Positions 1-30,000 of a stretch of 64,000 nucleotides of DNA are shown here, piece after piece. This stretch comes from Lepisosteus oculatus (Eukaryota > Chordata > Actinopteri > Semionotiformes > Lepisosteidae). The translations under genes were made by a program, and so were the position numbers. The DNA is taken from positions 17,373,444 through 17,437,443 of the forward strand of contig NC_090703.1 of assembly GCF_040954835.1 (NCBI RefSeq). The letters are read 5' to 3'. Position 1 is the first letter of the stretch. The number at the start of each line of letters is the position of its first letter. Under the pieces are notes generated by a model, which had not been told where the DNA came from, did no database searches, and saw nothing but the letters and a program-made list of their open reading frames with translations.

Positions 1-162
1 GTCAGGGTAGAGGATATGTTGGTGCCCATCCTCACCACCTGTGGACATTCCGTCGAGAAGTCCAGGATCCAATTACAGAGGGAGGTGTTCAGTCCCTGGT
101 CCTGGAGCTTGATGACAAGCTTTGAGGGCACTATGGTATTGAATACTGAGCTGTATTGTCTG
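1..162 (-). mobile_element. Non-LTR retrotransposon reverse-transcriptase fragment
   Basis: The complement strand reads YSSVFNTIVPSKLVIKL, then LNTSLCNWILDF, then PQVVRMGTNISS. This is the typical fish LINE reverse-transcriptase block (FIDYSSAFNTI...L..WI.DFL). It runs off the left edge of the window and sits in a cep170b intron, opposite to the gene. It is only a fragment and no intact ORF is visible here. The LINE clade cannot be settled from so short a piece. Confidence 0.75.
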
Positions 163-18996
<18,834 letters not shown>

Positions 18997-21900
18997 GCGT
19001 TTGTCCGACCCAGCTGGGCCGCACCTGTGATGGATGTATACGTGGTGTCTGTGTGATGAGCGAATGACTGTGTGGATCGAACTGTAACAGAATACTGCTG
19101 TATGAACTGCTGACACGTTGCACAACAACAACAAAGAACAAAATTAGCTTGCTTTAATGAATGGATTGTAAAAGAATGTACATTTGCCTTGTTTCTTGAT
19201 AGGCAAGTCTTATCACTGTGGAGCAGCACATATTTATTCCGCATTAAGGCCAGGTTGCCAGGAATGGGGAAGGAGGGATGGGCAAAGTTGAGAAAATAAA
19301 AAATCCTGTCAGGAAGCAGGTATTTTTTGTGCCATACTTTTTTTGATAAAAAATGTCACAAGCAACAGCCCTTTTTTCAGGCATATAACATAGCCTAAAC
19401 TATTGAGCTGCTGCACATATCGGACTTTTTGTACCGGCCAAAACGCTCTGCAAACTAACAGCTTTCGTCTCATTCATGGACACTAAATTTTGTCACGTCT
19501 AAAATGTTGGTGGCGATTGTCTAATTTGTGTAATAAATAGGTGTTCCCTTTTTGTTTGCCAGCAAGACCCTTTAGGGGCTGCTTGATAAAAGACCGTCTG
19601 AATGTTAGGGCTTTTTGCAGGTTCAGTTAAGCTTTTTTTGTCTTGTTTGAAAAAGGGTGTTGAACTGTTAAATTCAATGCTTCTATGAGGAACAGGAAAA
19701 CAAATATCAAGAACTGCAATAAGTAATGTTTAGTGCATACTTAGATTCTGGTTGTAGTTTCTGGCAGCATTTCGCACAGTGAAATCACAGTGGAATCATG
19801 ATGGAAGCATTGAAAAGCTGATGTTTGTTTTCTTACCCTTGAAACTTTCATGTCACAGTTTTGTGGTGTTATCTAGGTTGTATACATTTGTTTTCCACTG
19901 AGATCTAGTGTTGCAGACACAAACCTTATCGGATCTCTTTCCAATATCTGCTGCTTCAGAAATCACAAATTTTCACTTGTTCCGCCAAGTATTTTAAGTA
20001 CCTGCAAGTATTTCAAGAAAAAAAATGGTTGTACCAGTTGCAGCTCACTGTATAAAGGAGAAAATGATTTTCTAATGTACCTATAACTACATTCTGGAAA
20101 CTTAAATGAATTAATTCATTAGCATTGAAAAGCAAACCATTGTTAAAATAAAAAAGAGTATGTTTATATTGCTGCACCAAAATGGTATGATCTGTCATGG
20201 ACTATGTGTATGCAGTGCTTTTACCAGGTTTGTAAATTCAAATATGAGCTTCATGCTAGTGTTATGGTGTCTTCAGAAAATCTGCCTTCCACTGTTTTTA
20301 ATGTTGAATATGGTGGAGTGTTTTCTTAAACATTTGGAAGGACATTATTCTGTGTACATCTTGAGTTCCTTCTTAGTGCTGTGGGTATTATATTTCTGTT
20401 GTCTTTGGGCTTTCATGTCTATTAATTTTGAACATTGAACAATTTTCAAAGAATATTAAACATCTAGCTTCCTGAGCCTTTTTTTTCTAGAAGTATGAAA
20501 GCTTTAATATACAAAATAAATGCATAAATTTACTTTGAATGGAAATGCGTAGAGATCTTTTGCCAAAAGACCAATTGGTAACAATTAACTATAAATGCCA
20601 CTATAAACAGTACTACAGATGAAGGTGAAAAAATGAATCAACTTCCTGTTCAGAAGCTGTTCAGTTTGTTTTTCTTGAACTGTTACAGTTCCCTTTGCTG
20701 CACAGAGAAGCAGCTTCTTGGGGTTGATGTATTTTTAGCTTTTCTGCTCTATTTGCTTTTGCAGGTCTAATGATTAAACCAGCGCAAGCTTCACAACTTT
20801 CTACGATTTAAGTTTCTTGAAGATCTACAACTAGGTGATTTTAGTTCTTTACCACAAAATTGGTAGGGCACTTGAGTATCTTATGCCCTTAACAGCTGAG
20901 CAAAGGTTAAGAGAAATACTTGGTATAACCCCATAAGCAGTAGAATTTTGCAACCTGTAGCTCTTCGTAGGTGATAAAGGTATAAAAATAATAGAGAATA
21001 TAAAACAAATTCAACATGTTTTGAACATGTTTTAAGCACTTACAACACCTTCTTTGGCCATTTGTGGTGGTGTGGTCTCTTACTCGTACATTAAGCTGTT
21101 ATAGAATGTGTATATGTAATGTTTTTGGAATGCTTTCACATTCACAGCTTCGCCTTCAATACATTTTTCAGAAAAACTGCTTTACTCCCCAAAGTGTCAT
21201 ACAGTATGTAACGGTGAAGTTGAGCCTTGGATTCTCTTTTGGATTTTTTCTCTTGCTTCCAACTTCGTTACTGCATTTACATTCTGTGTTCAACAAAAGA
21301 AATCTGGTCCAGAAATTCTATCAGTTCTTGCTTTTGCTTTTTCTGTAAAATGTATCGCAAGGTACAGTCATAATTAAGGAACGGGGCTCAGTTCATTCGG
21401 AAAGCTTGTACTGGAATGTGATATTTGAATGTCTTTTAGCATCAGAATGATGGTACGGAATCTCTTTTCTACTGATTGCTCTCAGTCCAGCACTAGTGGT
21501 TTATTTAAAACTTTACCACAGTAGCATTAAACCAAAGAGCATGATGCCATCAGTCGTGCATCTGCCTTAATCTGAGCAGTATTCCTGACTATTGGAAACA
21601 GTTCTGTTGTGTGACTCTTCCTTTGTCATTGTTACTCCCTGTATCACCAGTTTCTGAATATCTAAAAGGCGGGTACAACATGCTTGTCAGCGCAGCTCTC
21701 AATGAGCAAGTATCAGCTAAATCTTAATCTTTTATACTGAATAGGAAGGAACTTGCGTTCAGTAAATTAAAATTATTTGCGGTTTTATCATTTATCATCC
21801 TGTAATTACACCTGCATTGGAAGAAATAGTGGCTGTATATGAGTTTGCCTCCTTGACAGTCACAGATCTTTTGTAGCTTACCTGCCCCAAACACACACAT

Positions 21901-22754
21901 ACTGTACCATCAAACCTCCTTCTCCAAGTTTGCTTGCACTACTTTAAAAAGCCACTGTGTCCTTCAGTAGTTGTTGTTGTTGTTGCTGTTGTCTTCAAGA
22001 AGAAAAGATTGTATAAGGTGAATGCTCCTAAAAAATAGAACATAAGACTATTTTGTGAAAACGCTTGTGTACCTTGTTTAGTTTCTTTAGGTAATACTGA
22101 AGTCTATTAGACAGTTCACCACATGTGCACTTTCGTTTGAGAGAGTCCTTAAGATGAGAGGTGCTGTGAGAACAGCAGAAGACTTCTGAAACCAGACTTT
22201 CATCACAGATGTACCACTACACTATTTGCAAATAGGCTGTTTAGGAAACATGCACAGTGTTATGTTATTGTAGTAGAACCTGTAATTTGTTTGTGTTTCT
22301 TAAACCGTTTTTAAGGGTGCACTGGAGTTTTCTGAATTGTTGCAAGCCTCCAGGAACGTATGCCGTTATCGTAAATGGTGACCTGTTGATAGGGCCCTGT
22401 GCTCATTTGTGGCCGTCTTAACATCTGATTGCTGTGACATTGATGCTGCTGCTAATATGCGATGTTTTCACTGGGTCATTTTTTGTTCCTTTATATTCGT
22501 TTCTTCTTTGCATGTGACACAAATTGAATCTGTATACAGAAGAAGAAAAAAAAATGGACAACTTTTATCACTTGAATTTTCAGTCACTTCTGTAATTGTG
22601 TTTTCCATAGAAGATGTAATTTATTTGTCATTTTGAGTTCTTCCAGATTTTTTATTTTGAAATTTTTAATCAGTTTAAAGATGCTATACATATCATTTTA
22701 TGCATACTTTTAGTAAATATTTGATTTTATTGTCAAATTTTGATTTATAATAAA
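18997..22754 (+). other. cep170b: cep170b 3' untranslated region with poly(A) signal
   Basis: After the TGA at 18994-18996 there is no further exon for about 3.7 kb. An AATAAA at 22749-22754 is followed within 45 bases by a GU-rich stretch (ggtgttatttgtggtggt), a good cleavage and polyadenylation context. Earlier AATAAA-like sites near 19533 and 20515 could give shorter forms. A (TTG)n run lies near 21967-21985. The ORFs in this stretch are short and show no family likeness. A 3' UTR of this length is inferred from the sequence alone. Confidence 0.5.
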
Positions 22755-22829
22755 TGGTTCTCAATCATTAAGCTAAGGTGTTATTTGTGGTGGTATTAAT
22801 CATATACTGCATGGTACAAATCAGATAAT

Positions 22830-23200
22830 TTATAACTGCACCATTCAGTTATTGGGGAAAATGACTTTTTTTTAACAGGTGCATTAATATTTTACTGAAC
22901 AGACATGACATGGATAAATTCACAAAAAATAGTTTTCATTAACACAGACACTGCTGTGCACACACATTTTAGTAGCGTGTGTGGCCAGCATTTGAAGTAA
23001 TGCAAGCTGTACGTTTGCAATGTCTACTTTGCACCAGGTTGCAGCTGTCTTCTGACCAAGTCTGGATATCTGTCTGGACAAAACGTGTTCACTGATCTCC
23101 GAGAACCTAGATGCCCCAGCACATTCAGGTTTATCCCACCAATAGATAATGGGGCTCAAGCATGGCAAGTAGGACATACACAGCTTAACTGTCACATGCT
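22830..23200 (-). mobile_element. Degraded Tc1/mariner-type transposase 3' end
   Basis: The complement strand reads LPCLSPIIYWWDK, a decayed form of the PDLNPIEHxWDE block that carries the third catalytic acidic residue of Tc1/mariner/IS630 transposases. It is followed by LVQSRHCKRTACI and then AGHTRY, the usual C-terminal ending RC..C....GHTRY. The copy is 5'-truncated with respect to the transposase, mutated at catalytic positions and clearly dead. It matches the copy at 24985-25740 in orientation and content. Confidence 0.65.
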
Positions 23201-24984
23201 CTTACATTAAAGTAATAGTTGCATGTTTAACATGAGGACATGCAATGGACATTCCTGCTGGAATCTTATGCTAGTTTGACCCCACTGGAAGGGATTGTTA
23301 GGTCCCAGAATGTGATCATATTAGTTACATATAATCAAATAGCTATGTCAATCACTACAAAAGGGGTACTGTAGCAACTGGTCTTTTCATCCCAGATCAT
23401 CACATTTGTTTTTCTTAATAGATCTTGCAAGGTATTGTCTACCAGGTCATAGCCTAACACTGTGAACCCATGGCACAGTGGGTAAAACAGCTCTGGCTTA
23501 ACCAGCCTTCAACATACAGACAGCATGAAGACATTCTCTAAATAACCAGGACTGGTTTGGTTCTTTTGTGCTTGTTTTTCTTGTTTAATACCAGGATTGA
23601 CAAATTTAATTTAAAATTCAATTTCAAATCACCTTCTCAACTGTGCCCAATAAACTCTCTCTGCAATGAAGTGATTTAGTGCCCATGCAACTATGTATTA
23701 TTAAAGTATATCATGGTTACGGGTAATCAACCAATCAAAAATATTTGATGGATGCATGAAAGCTGTATATTTTTGTAAAAGGTATTTTTGTAAAATATGT
23801 ATATAGAGAGATGAACCGTTGATACTCAATATATATATTCCTGACCTTTCGATCTTCATAAAATAAGATACAATAAGACTTTATTGCAAACCATTAAAGC
23901 CACTTCTGACTATATTGGAGGTGCATGCAAATATGCTAATTATTATTTATATTCAAGAGACATGAGTAAAATGGAACTTATATTTATTCAGATTCTGCAA
24001 CACACCTATTTGGCACGTGTGGATGTTTACCAAATTTATTACCAAATACATGTTTACCATTTATTACAAAAATATATAACTTGTTTCATTTTTAAAGGTG
24101 GCATTATAATCAAAGTGCATTGTTGCTAATTTTCTTGGCCAACACAAATTTAACAGAAATGTGTGTGCCACACATTGTTCTATGGAGTACAGTATGTTCA
24201 ACAGGACTAAATAAGAGCTGTTTTACCTAATCATTTTATACAGCAAATTCAAACTGGCATGCTTTTTGCAAAGATGAGTTGCATCACACTAGCAGTGTAC
24301 CAATGATAGACACTGAAGCACTGAAAGGGGAATTTTGCTGATGTCTGTAAAGGCTGTACCAAAAATATTCTTGAGTCAAAAGTGAAAATTCATCCTGCTA
24401 TAGTTCTAGTCTACTGTATTCTGTGTACAGAGAAAGGGGAACTTCTTTATGAGAATCTAAAATAGGAAGTGAGTACTCCCAGCTGTTCATTAAATACAAG
24501 TCTTAACTGTTAGAGCCATTCTCACAAGCTGAAAGAGACAAACAAGAACAGTGCCTACTGCCTCTGCCTGAGGAGATATGGTAACGTTTAAAGCTTAATT
24601 TTTGGCTGAGATTTTCCGATCCTCTGATGTTGATGCATATTAATCTCATCATTTAAAAAAGCTCATTTGAACAGGTATTGTCTGAGATTACTAAGTACTG
24701 TATTTAGTTGAAGAGGTTTTTAAATGACTTTTAATTCAGCTTTAGAGGCTGTTGTTGTATTTCACATTTTGAACTTGTTCAACACTTAAGGAAGATAGCA
24801 CTCGGGAATAGGGTACACTCTTAACCTCTGCTCCTGTGTCTATTATCTTTATAAATATAGAAGCAATTTGTAATAAATTTTGCAGTATATTTAGTCTTAC
24901 TGCTAGCAACCACTTAAAACCAATAAGCAGCGGCTATTCATTGTTTAACTGGGGCTGTATATTTTACTTAGCATCTAAAGACAC
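23201..24984. other. Intergenic, no gene seen
   Basis: AT-rich sequence between two transposon relics. A weak tRNA-SINE-like phrase (ggcacagtgggtaaaacagctctggctt) occurs near 23472 but lacks enough body to call. No splice-bounded reading frame was found. Confidence 0.4.
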
Positions 24985-25740
24985 TTGTCATTTATAACTG
25001 CAACGAATTCACAAATTCAGGAAAATGACAAAAATGATCAGTAGTAAGTGTATTGAGATTGTATTGAACAGACAAGCATAGGTAAATTCATAATGCTGGT
25101 TAACATTTGACTGTAATAGGGTTGGTGAACAGGGTCTCTGCTGTGAAAGTCAGAGTCTAGTAGTCTGCATGGACTCCAATGGAAACAGTAGAAGCTGTAC
25201 ATCTGCAATACATACTGGAGACATGTGCCTGTAAACTGGTCTCTAAACCCTAGATATCAACTCTTGTCCCAGTTCATCCCAAAAATGTCCAATGGGACTG
25301 AAGTTTGGCAAGAATTATACTATGCACTATAGCATAGATGACAGTTTAGCTCTGGTGATAACATACTGTACATTGTCCTGCAAAACTGGTGTTACATCAG
25401 GAATTAGGACTCCAGCTGAAGAGCCAAGACTTGTTCAATGTGGCACCATGCAGTCAGTCTTCTATCAGTCACTCTGGAATTCTGTAGTGACTAAACAGCC
25501 CTGCCCAGACGATTACAATTGAACCTCCCAATCAATTTAGTAAGGTGTCATGACTCGTGGTCTCCTAGGTCGTGGCCTGTCATTGATGAATTGTTTGGCT
25601 CTAACCTCTTGCAGGTTGGAAACTGCTTGCTGGCTCTTGAGAGTACTTCATCCCAGCATACAGTACTGTTGACACAAAGGAATTGTTTATTGATAATCAG
25701 GACATATTGGTTCATATTGGTAAATTACGTCATCACCTGA
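24985..25740 (-). mobile_element. Degraded Tc1/mariner-type transposon, longer copy
   Basis: The complement strand carries an N-terminal-type block (NDRPRPRRPRVMT at 25540-25590, like the NDRPRSGRPRVT linker of Tc1-like transposases). Further along, at about 25260-25320, it has PNFSPIGHFWDELGQE, the counterpart of PDLNPIEHxWDELGR. Sequence shared with 22830-23200 includes tttataactgca, gaacagaca and aagctgtac. Internal stops and frame breaks show it is dead. It lies in the intergenic region upstream of pld4. Confidence 0.65.
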
Positions 25741-25762
25741 ATTCAACATTTTTGCTAATTAA

Positions 25763-25880
25763 GTGATTTAATTAATTAATAATAATGGCTTACACTTACA
25801 GTATATAGCGCTTTTCTGGACACTCCACTCAAAGCGCTTTACAGGTAATGGAGACTCCCCTCCACCACCAATGTGATTTA
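25763..25880 (-). mobile_element. Short 5S-type SINE 3' tail with target-site duplication
   Basis: The body (25785-25870) is the complement of the SINE tail ending AAAGCGCTTTGAGTGGAGTG, followed by the ATT-type repeat (here aataataat). It is flanked by gtgattta at 25763-25770 and at 25873-25880, which looks like an 8-bp target-site duplication. The right copy overlaps the SINE's own ccaccaatgtg, so its edge is not exact. This is a strongly 5'-truncated insertion of the same family as 36470-36990 and 62430-62915. Confidence 0.7.
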
Positions 25881-26054
25881 GTGTGTACTGTATGTAACAG
25901 TCCTGCATCCCTCAAGAACGTTATAGTCTGTAATGAAAGATTGGTTAATCAAATAAACCCAAAACAGGATCCATAATTTGTTTTTTTTGTTTCAAAAACA
26001 TGCAGAAATATGATTAAACATTTCTTTTGAATCTTGGTACAGATATATTTATAA

Positions 26055-26200
26055 ATATTTGTCAGTGGAACAAACTTCCCAGTCATGTGGCTGAAAATAA
26101 AGGGCTAGATGAGATACTGGGACCAATAACTTACTAATTACCGAACTGAACCAGATGGTTCAAACAGCCTTCTCTCATTTGTAACCTTTCTTATGATATT
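26055..26200 (+). mobile_element. LINE 3' tail
   Basis: Reads QWNKLPSHVAENKGLDEILGP followed by the usual tail phrase around gaactgaaccagatggttcaaacagccttctctcatttgtaacctttcttatg. This phrase marks a LINE 3' end widespread in ray-finned fish. A related tail is at 55035-55140 and a reverse copy at 31065-31130. There is no intact ORF. Confidence 0.6.
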
Positions 26201-27031
26201 AAATTGTTGCAAAGGGTGAAAAGGGGAAGTCATATGAAGGTTAACTTGAAACAGGAACCTATGTTACTTATTCACTGAGTTAAAAAAAAACAGATTAAAT
26301 GCTTGAAAACAGTGAGAAAAAAATCTAAGACAAAACCAGTTGTCTTACAAGAAACCATAATCAGCATAAGGTTATCAGAAGAATAACACACATTTAGCAC
26401 AACAGTAGTAGCGTGAAAATCGTCTAACTGCCTCCATAGTTGCTGAACCCTAAATAGGACTGGAGACTTGATTTCTGAATAGACTATAGAAGACTGGAAT
26501 TGCTGCCAGCGATGCAACACTGATGATGCCTCTACAGTTTGTGTAATGCAAACTGATTTTCTGGCTTAGACTTAGCTTGTGGTTACTAGCAGGTCTAAAT
26601 TAACCCCAAAGACAAAGGTACAATATGTATTTAATCTTATCATTTGGTCTGTGCAATGACCCTGGTACATTTCAAAGTTCACTGAACCTGTCTGTCCAAT
26701 TTAAAGTGGGCTACCTACTTCACCTATGTATTTGTCAAGGCTTATCTAGGACATTTTAGTGGGCTGAGAGATGTCCAAAATAAACTGCACTGTAAATGTC
26801 TAATTAATTGTAGAAAAATCTGCTTACATTGGGGTTCAAATATTAAAATGTTATGTCATTGTCTTTAATATTAATTATTTTGGATCTCTGTTTTATTTAA
26901 CTTAATTGAGAATTAATAGTAAATTATTACAATTCCTATTCTATTTTGAACATAGATCTAAAATAACAGATATTGGAAACCTGACATAAAGCAGGTGTTT
27001 AAGATTGTGATCCTTACACAAATATAAGGAG

Positions 27032-27040
27032 CTATATATT
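27032..27040 (+). promoter_or_regulatory. pld4: Possible TATA element of pld4
   Basis: The string ctatatatt lies about 45 bases before the first pld4 ATG (27083). That would put a start site near 27062 and leave a very short leader. AT-rich flanks make chance matches common, and an upstream noncoding exon cannot be excluded. Confidence 0.25.
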
Positions 27041-27082
27041 TCTGCTGCTTGACAGGAAAGGAATTTTGTCACAGGTTCAGCA

Positions 27083-30000
27083 ATGTCTTCACCATACCGA
27101 AGTTTACATGACAGTTATGTTGCCAACACATGGGTAAGAAACATTGTTCATGTTTTCCTCGAATGTATTCTGCTTTGATTTGATGTATCAAACTAACCTA
27201 GTAGCTTGATATTCCAGACTTTACCAAAATCTCTGGTTACAGTCCTTTCAAGAGTGTTCCATATCATTCCTTTATCGTAATTATAGTATGTCATTCTGGA
27301 AAGAATAACAATTCTATTATTCATAAAACAAATCACAACCATGCCCTTAATGTTCTTTATCCTACAAACCCAATTTCATTACTTTCTTCTGTATAGCACT
27401 ACACACCACTGGGTAGATTTTTTGTTTCATATAAATAATAGTCTCATTACTTTTTGTGTTTATTCTTCTCTTAAGAAGGGCCCCTTTTAATTGTTTTTAT
27501 TGGAATGTGGTAGTTTTCTGTCTCTTTCACCCCTACTTTTATTCTGTTTCGCCCCTTGTCTTTTTGAAACAATCTCCTCAAACAAAAATAATCACTTGCT
27601 GATCATGTGATTTTAATCTGTTTCCAGAGTTCCAAGCGGCTTGTGACATCAGTGCTTATTGGAGGCTCTCTGACTGTACTGACAATACTCATTTCAAGTG
27701 CTCTCTTAGAGAGGAAAGCTACAAATGGAAAACCTAGCCATGCTGGAGAAGCATTTACGGATAGTAACCACTTTGACAGTGAGGACAATATGCCCAATTA
27801 TAAAACGATTCAGGAGGACAAAAATGTTTGCAGTGACATGAGCAGGTGAGAAAGCAGGTTCTTCCTGTATCAGAGGAAGTGCTTTAATACGTGGTTGTAA
27901 ATGATGGAGACACATAATGTAATCTCATTGACCCAAAACTACATGAAAATACTTTTTAAGCAGACATTCACTGCACTCTTGGAAGTACGTTGTGTAAAGC
28001 AAGACAGCTCTGCTCCTATGGCAGGAATGAGCTCTGCCCACTCACCTATTTTAAGTGAGGCATGTATCCATGTTGAGTGTGGATTTGATAGTATTGCAAA
28101 TCATTTTTTGCAGCTTTTGTATTTGCATTTCAAAATAGTAACTACATCCTCTTTTTTCAGCATTTAGTAGCAGGAGATTTTATTTCCACAGAGAAAAAGT
28201 GAAATGTTTAACTCACTTTCAGTTTCAAGGGGAAACAAGACATTACTATTTTGTAGCCTACGATATAACCTGATCAATTGTTGATTTTTAATTATTCCTT
28301 TTTTGCTTTCTGTGAGTGTTAACAAAAAAGCTGCTTCCAGTACATTCTGTTATCACAATACTTTGGACCTTAGTTTCACAGTCAACTTAGGGTCTTAGTT
28401 TGACCCTTGTTGATCACACTGTGAGCATATAGTCAAGATGACAGGTAAATATATGCACATTTTAATTTACACCAAGTTGAACTGTGAACACCCTAAATGA
28501 AAATAAATCTGACTTATCCCAAGTTGTACTGTTGTGGTGAACAAAGTGAGACAGCAATTTGAATGGGTTTTAGTTTAAGTAAGGTACTGACTTATTAAAA
28601 ACCTTTATCATTACTTTACCTAATATTGAAGCCTTTCCTAGTTTGATTTTAGTTGAAACCATCCCACTCGATATGAAGTATGAAGGAAACTCCACCTTTG
28701 GACAACCATTGTACAAGGCCTGGACAGATCTCCTCAATATGGCCACCAGGAGTATTGACGTGGCCTCTTTCTACTGGTCACTGACAGGGGAGGATATCGG
28801 TGTGAAGACTTATACCGATATACCTGTGAGTTGGAATTCCATGTCTTTGTACAAACTTTAACATGTACAACAAAGCCATGGTTTTACCTAGTAAAATCAT
28901 ATTTACTTTGATTTACTCAGAATTTGTGAAGGGTCTTTACATTGTTTCCTGCAGCTAATTTAATTTAAAAAGTCAACATAAGCCAACAGCAGGGAGGAGT
29001 AGTTAGGGTTCTGGCCTTACCAGGGGTTGTGAGCTCTGATCCCAGGTAATGCTCTGCTGTATGGTTGATATAGGTTGTAGTGTATCAAAGCATCTACTAA
29101 ATAACACCATGTTTAATTATTGACCCATTATTCATCTTTGAATAATGAGCACAATTACACCACCACCTAGCCTTCCCAAATACATCAAAGGCATGGAAGG
29201 GAGTCCATTGTAGCATTTACAGGGCATCTTAAAATAGCTATTCCCACATAATCTCAGGCCTACATCTAAATATAATTAAAAAAAGCCAACTAGCTAACAC
29301 TAGCACTAAAAACAAATAAAGATAAGTCTTCCATGGACTAACCACCATATCTCCCCATCTTAGCCTAGCTAACAGCAACAAAACCAAATGCCCATCTAAA
29401 CTGAAGAAATTCAAAACATATGAAGAAACACAAAAAACAAAACATAAACCAGAGTGCAATACAAATCTTACTCAAGAGCTGGTTTTAAAAAAAAAAAGCC
29501 TCCAGTTTTTCCAAACCTCTCCTAATTTTCCCAGGCATTACTCTCCCCCTAAATCTCCCTGTGGGCTCCCTGCCATCTGCTTATATAGGCTTTCTGGAGG
29601 TCCACAGCTGATGCCAATTAGGATTTTATTTCACTCAGCACAGAGAAAGGCAGGCAAAATCATACCAGTAGAGGGAGGTAAACGCTGACCTGAACATAAC
29701 AGCACATACTGTATGATGCATACAGACAGGTTTTCCTATAGGCCATTTCTGTTTAATTTTAAAATGCAAGAAAAAGCTTTTAATCATACTTGAGTTCAGA
29801 TCATGCTTGCTTTAATGAGCCTCTTTAATGATGATGGCGCAAAAAAAAAATTACAATTTATCCACAGGGCAATACACAGTGGACACAACAGATCTTATTC
29901 TTTCATTATTGTTGTTGTTTTTAATATTATTGTGTTGGTGTAAAAATAAATACAACTCCTTTCACTATCATAATTGTGGAAATATTTTAAGACGATTTAA

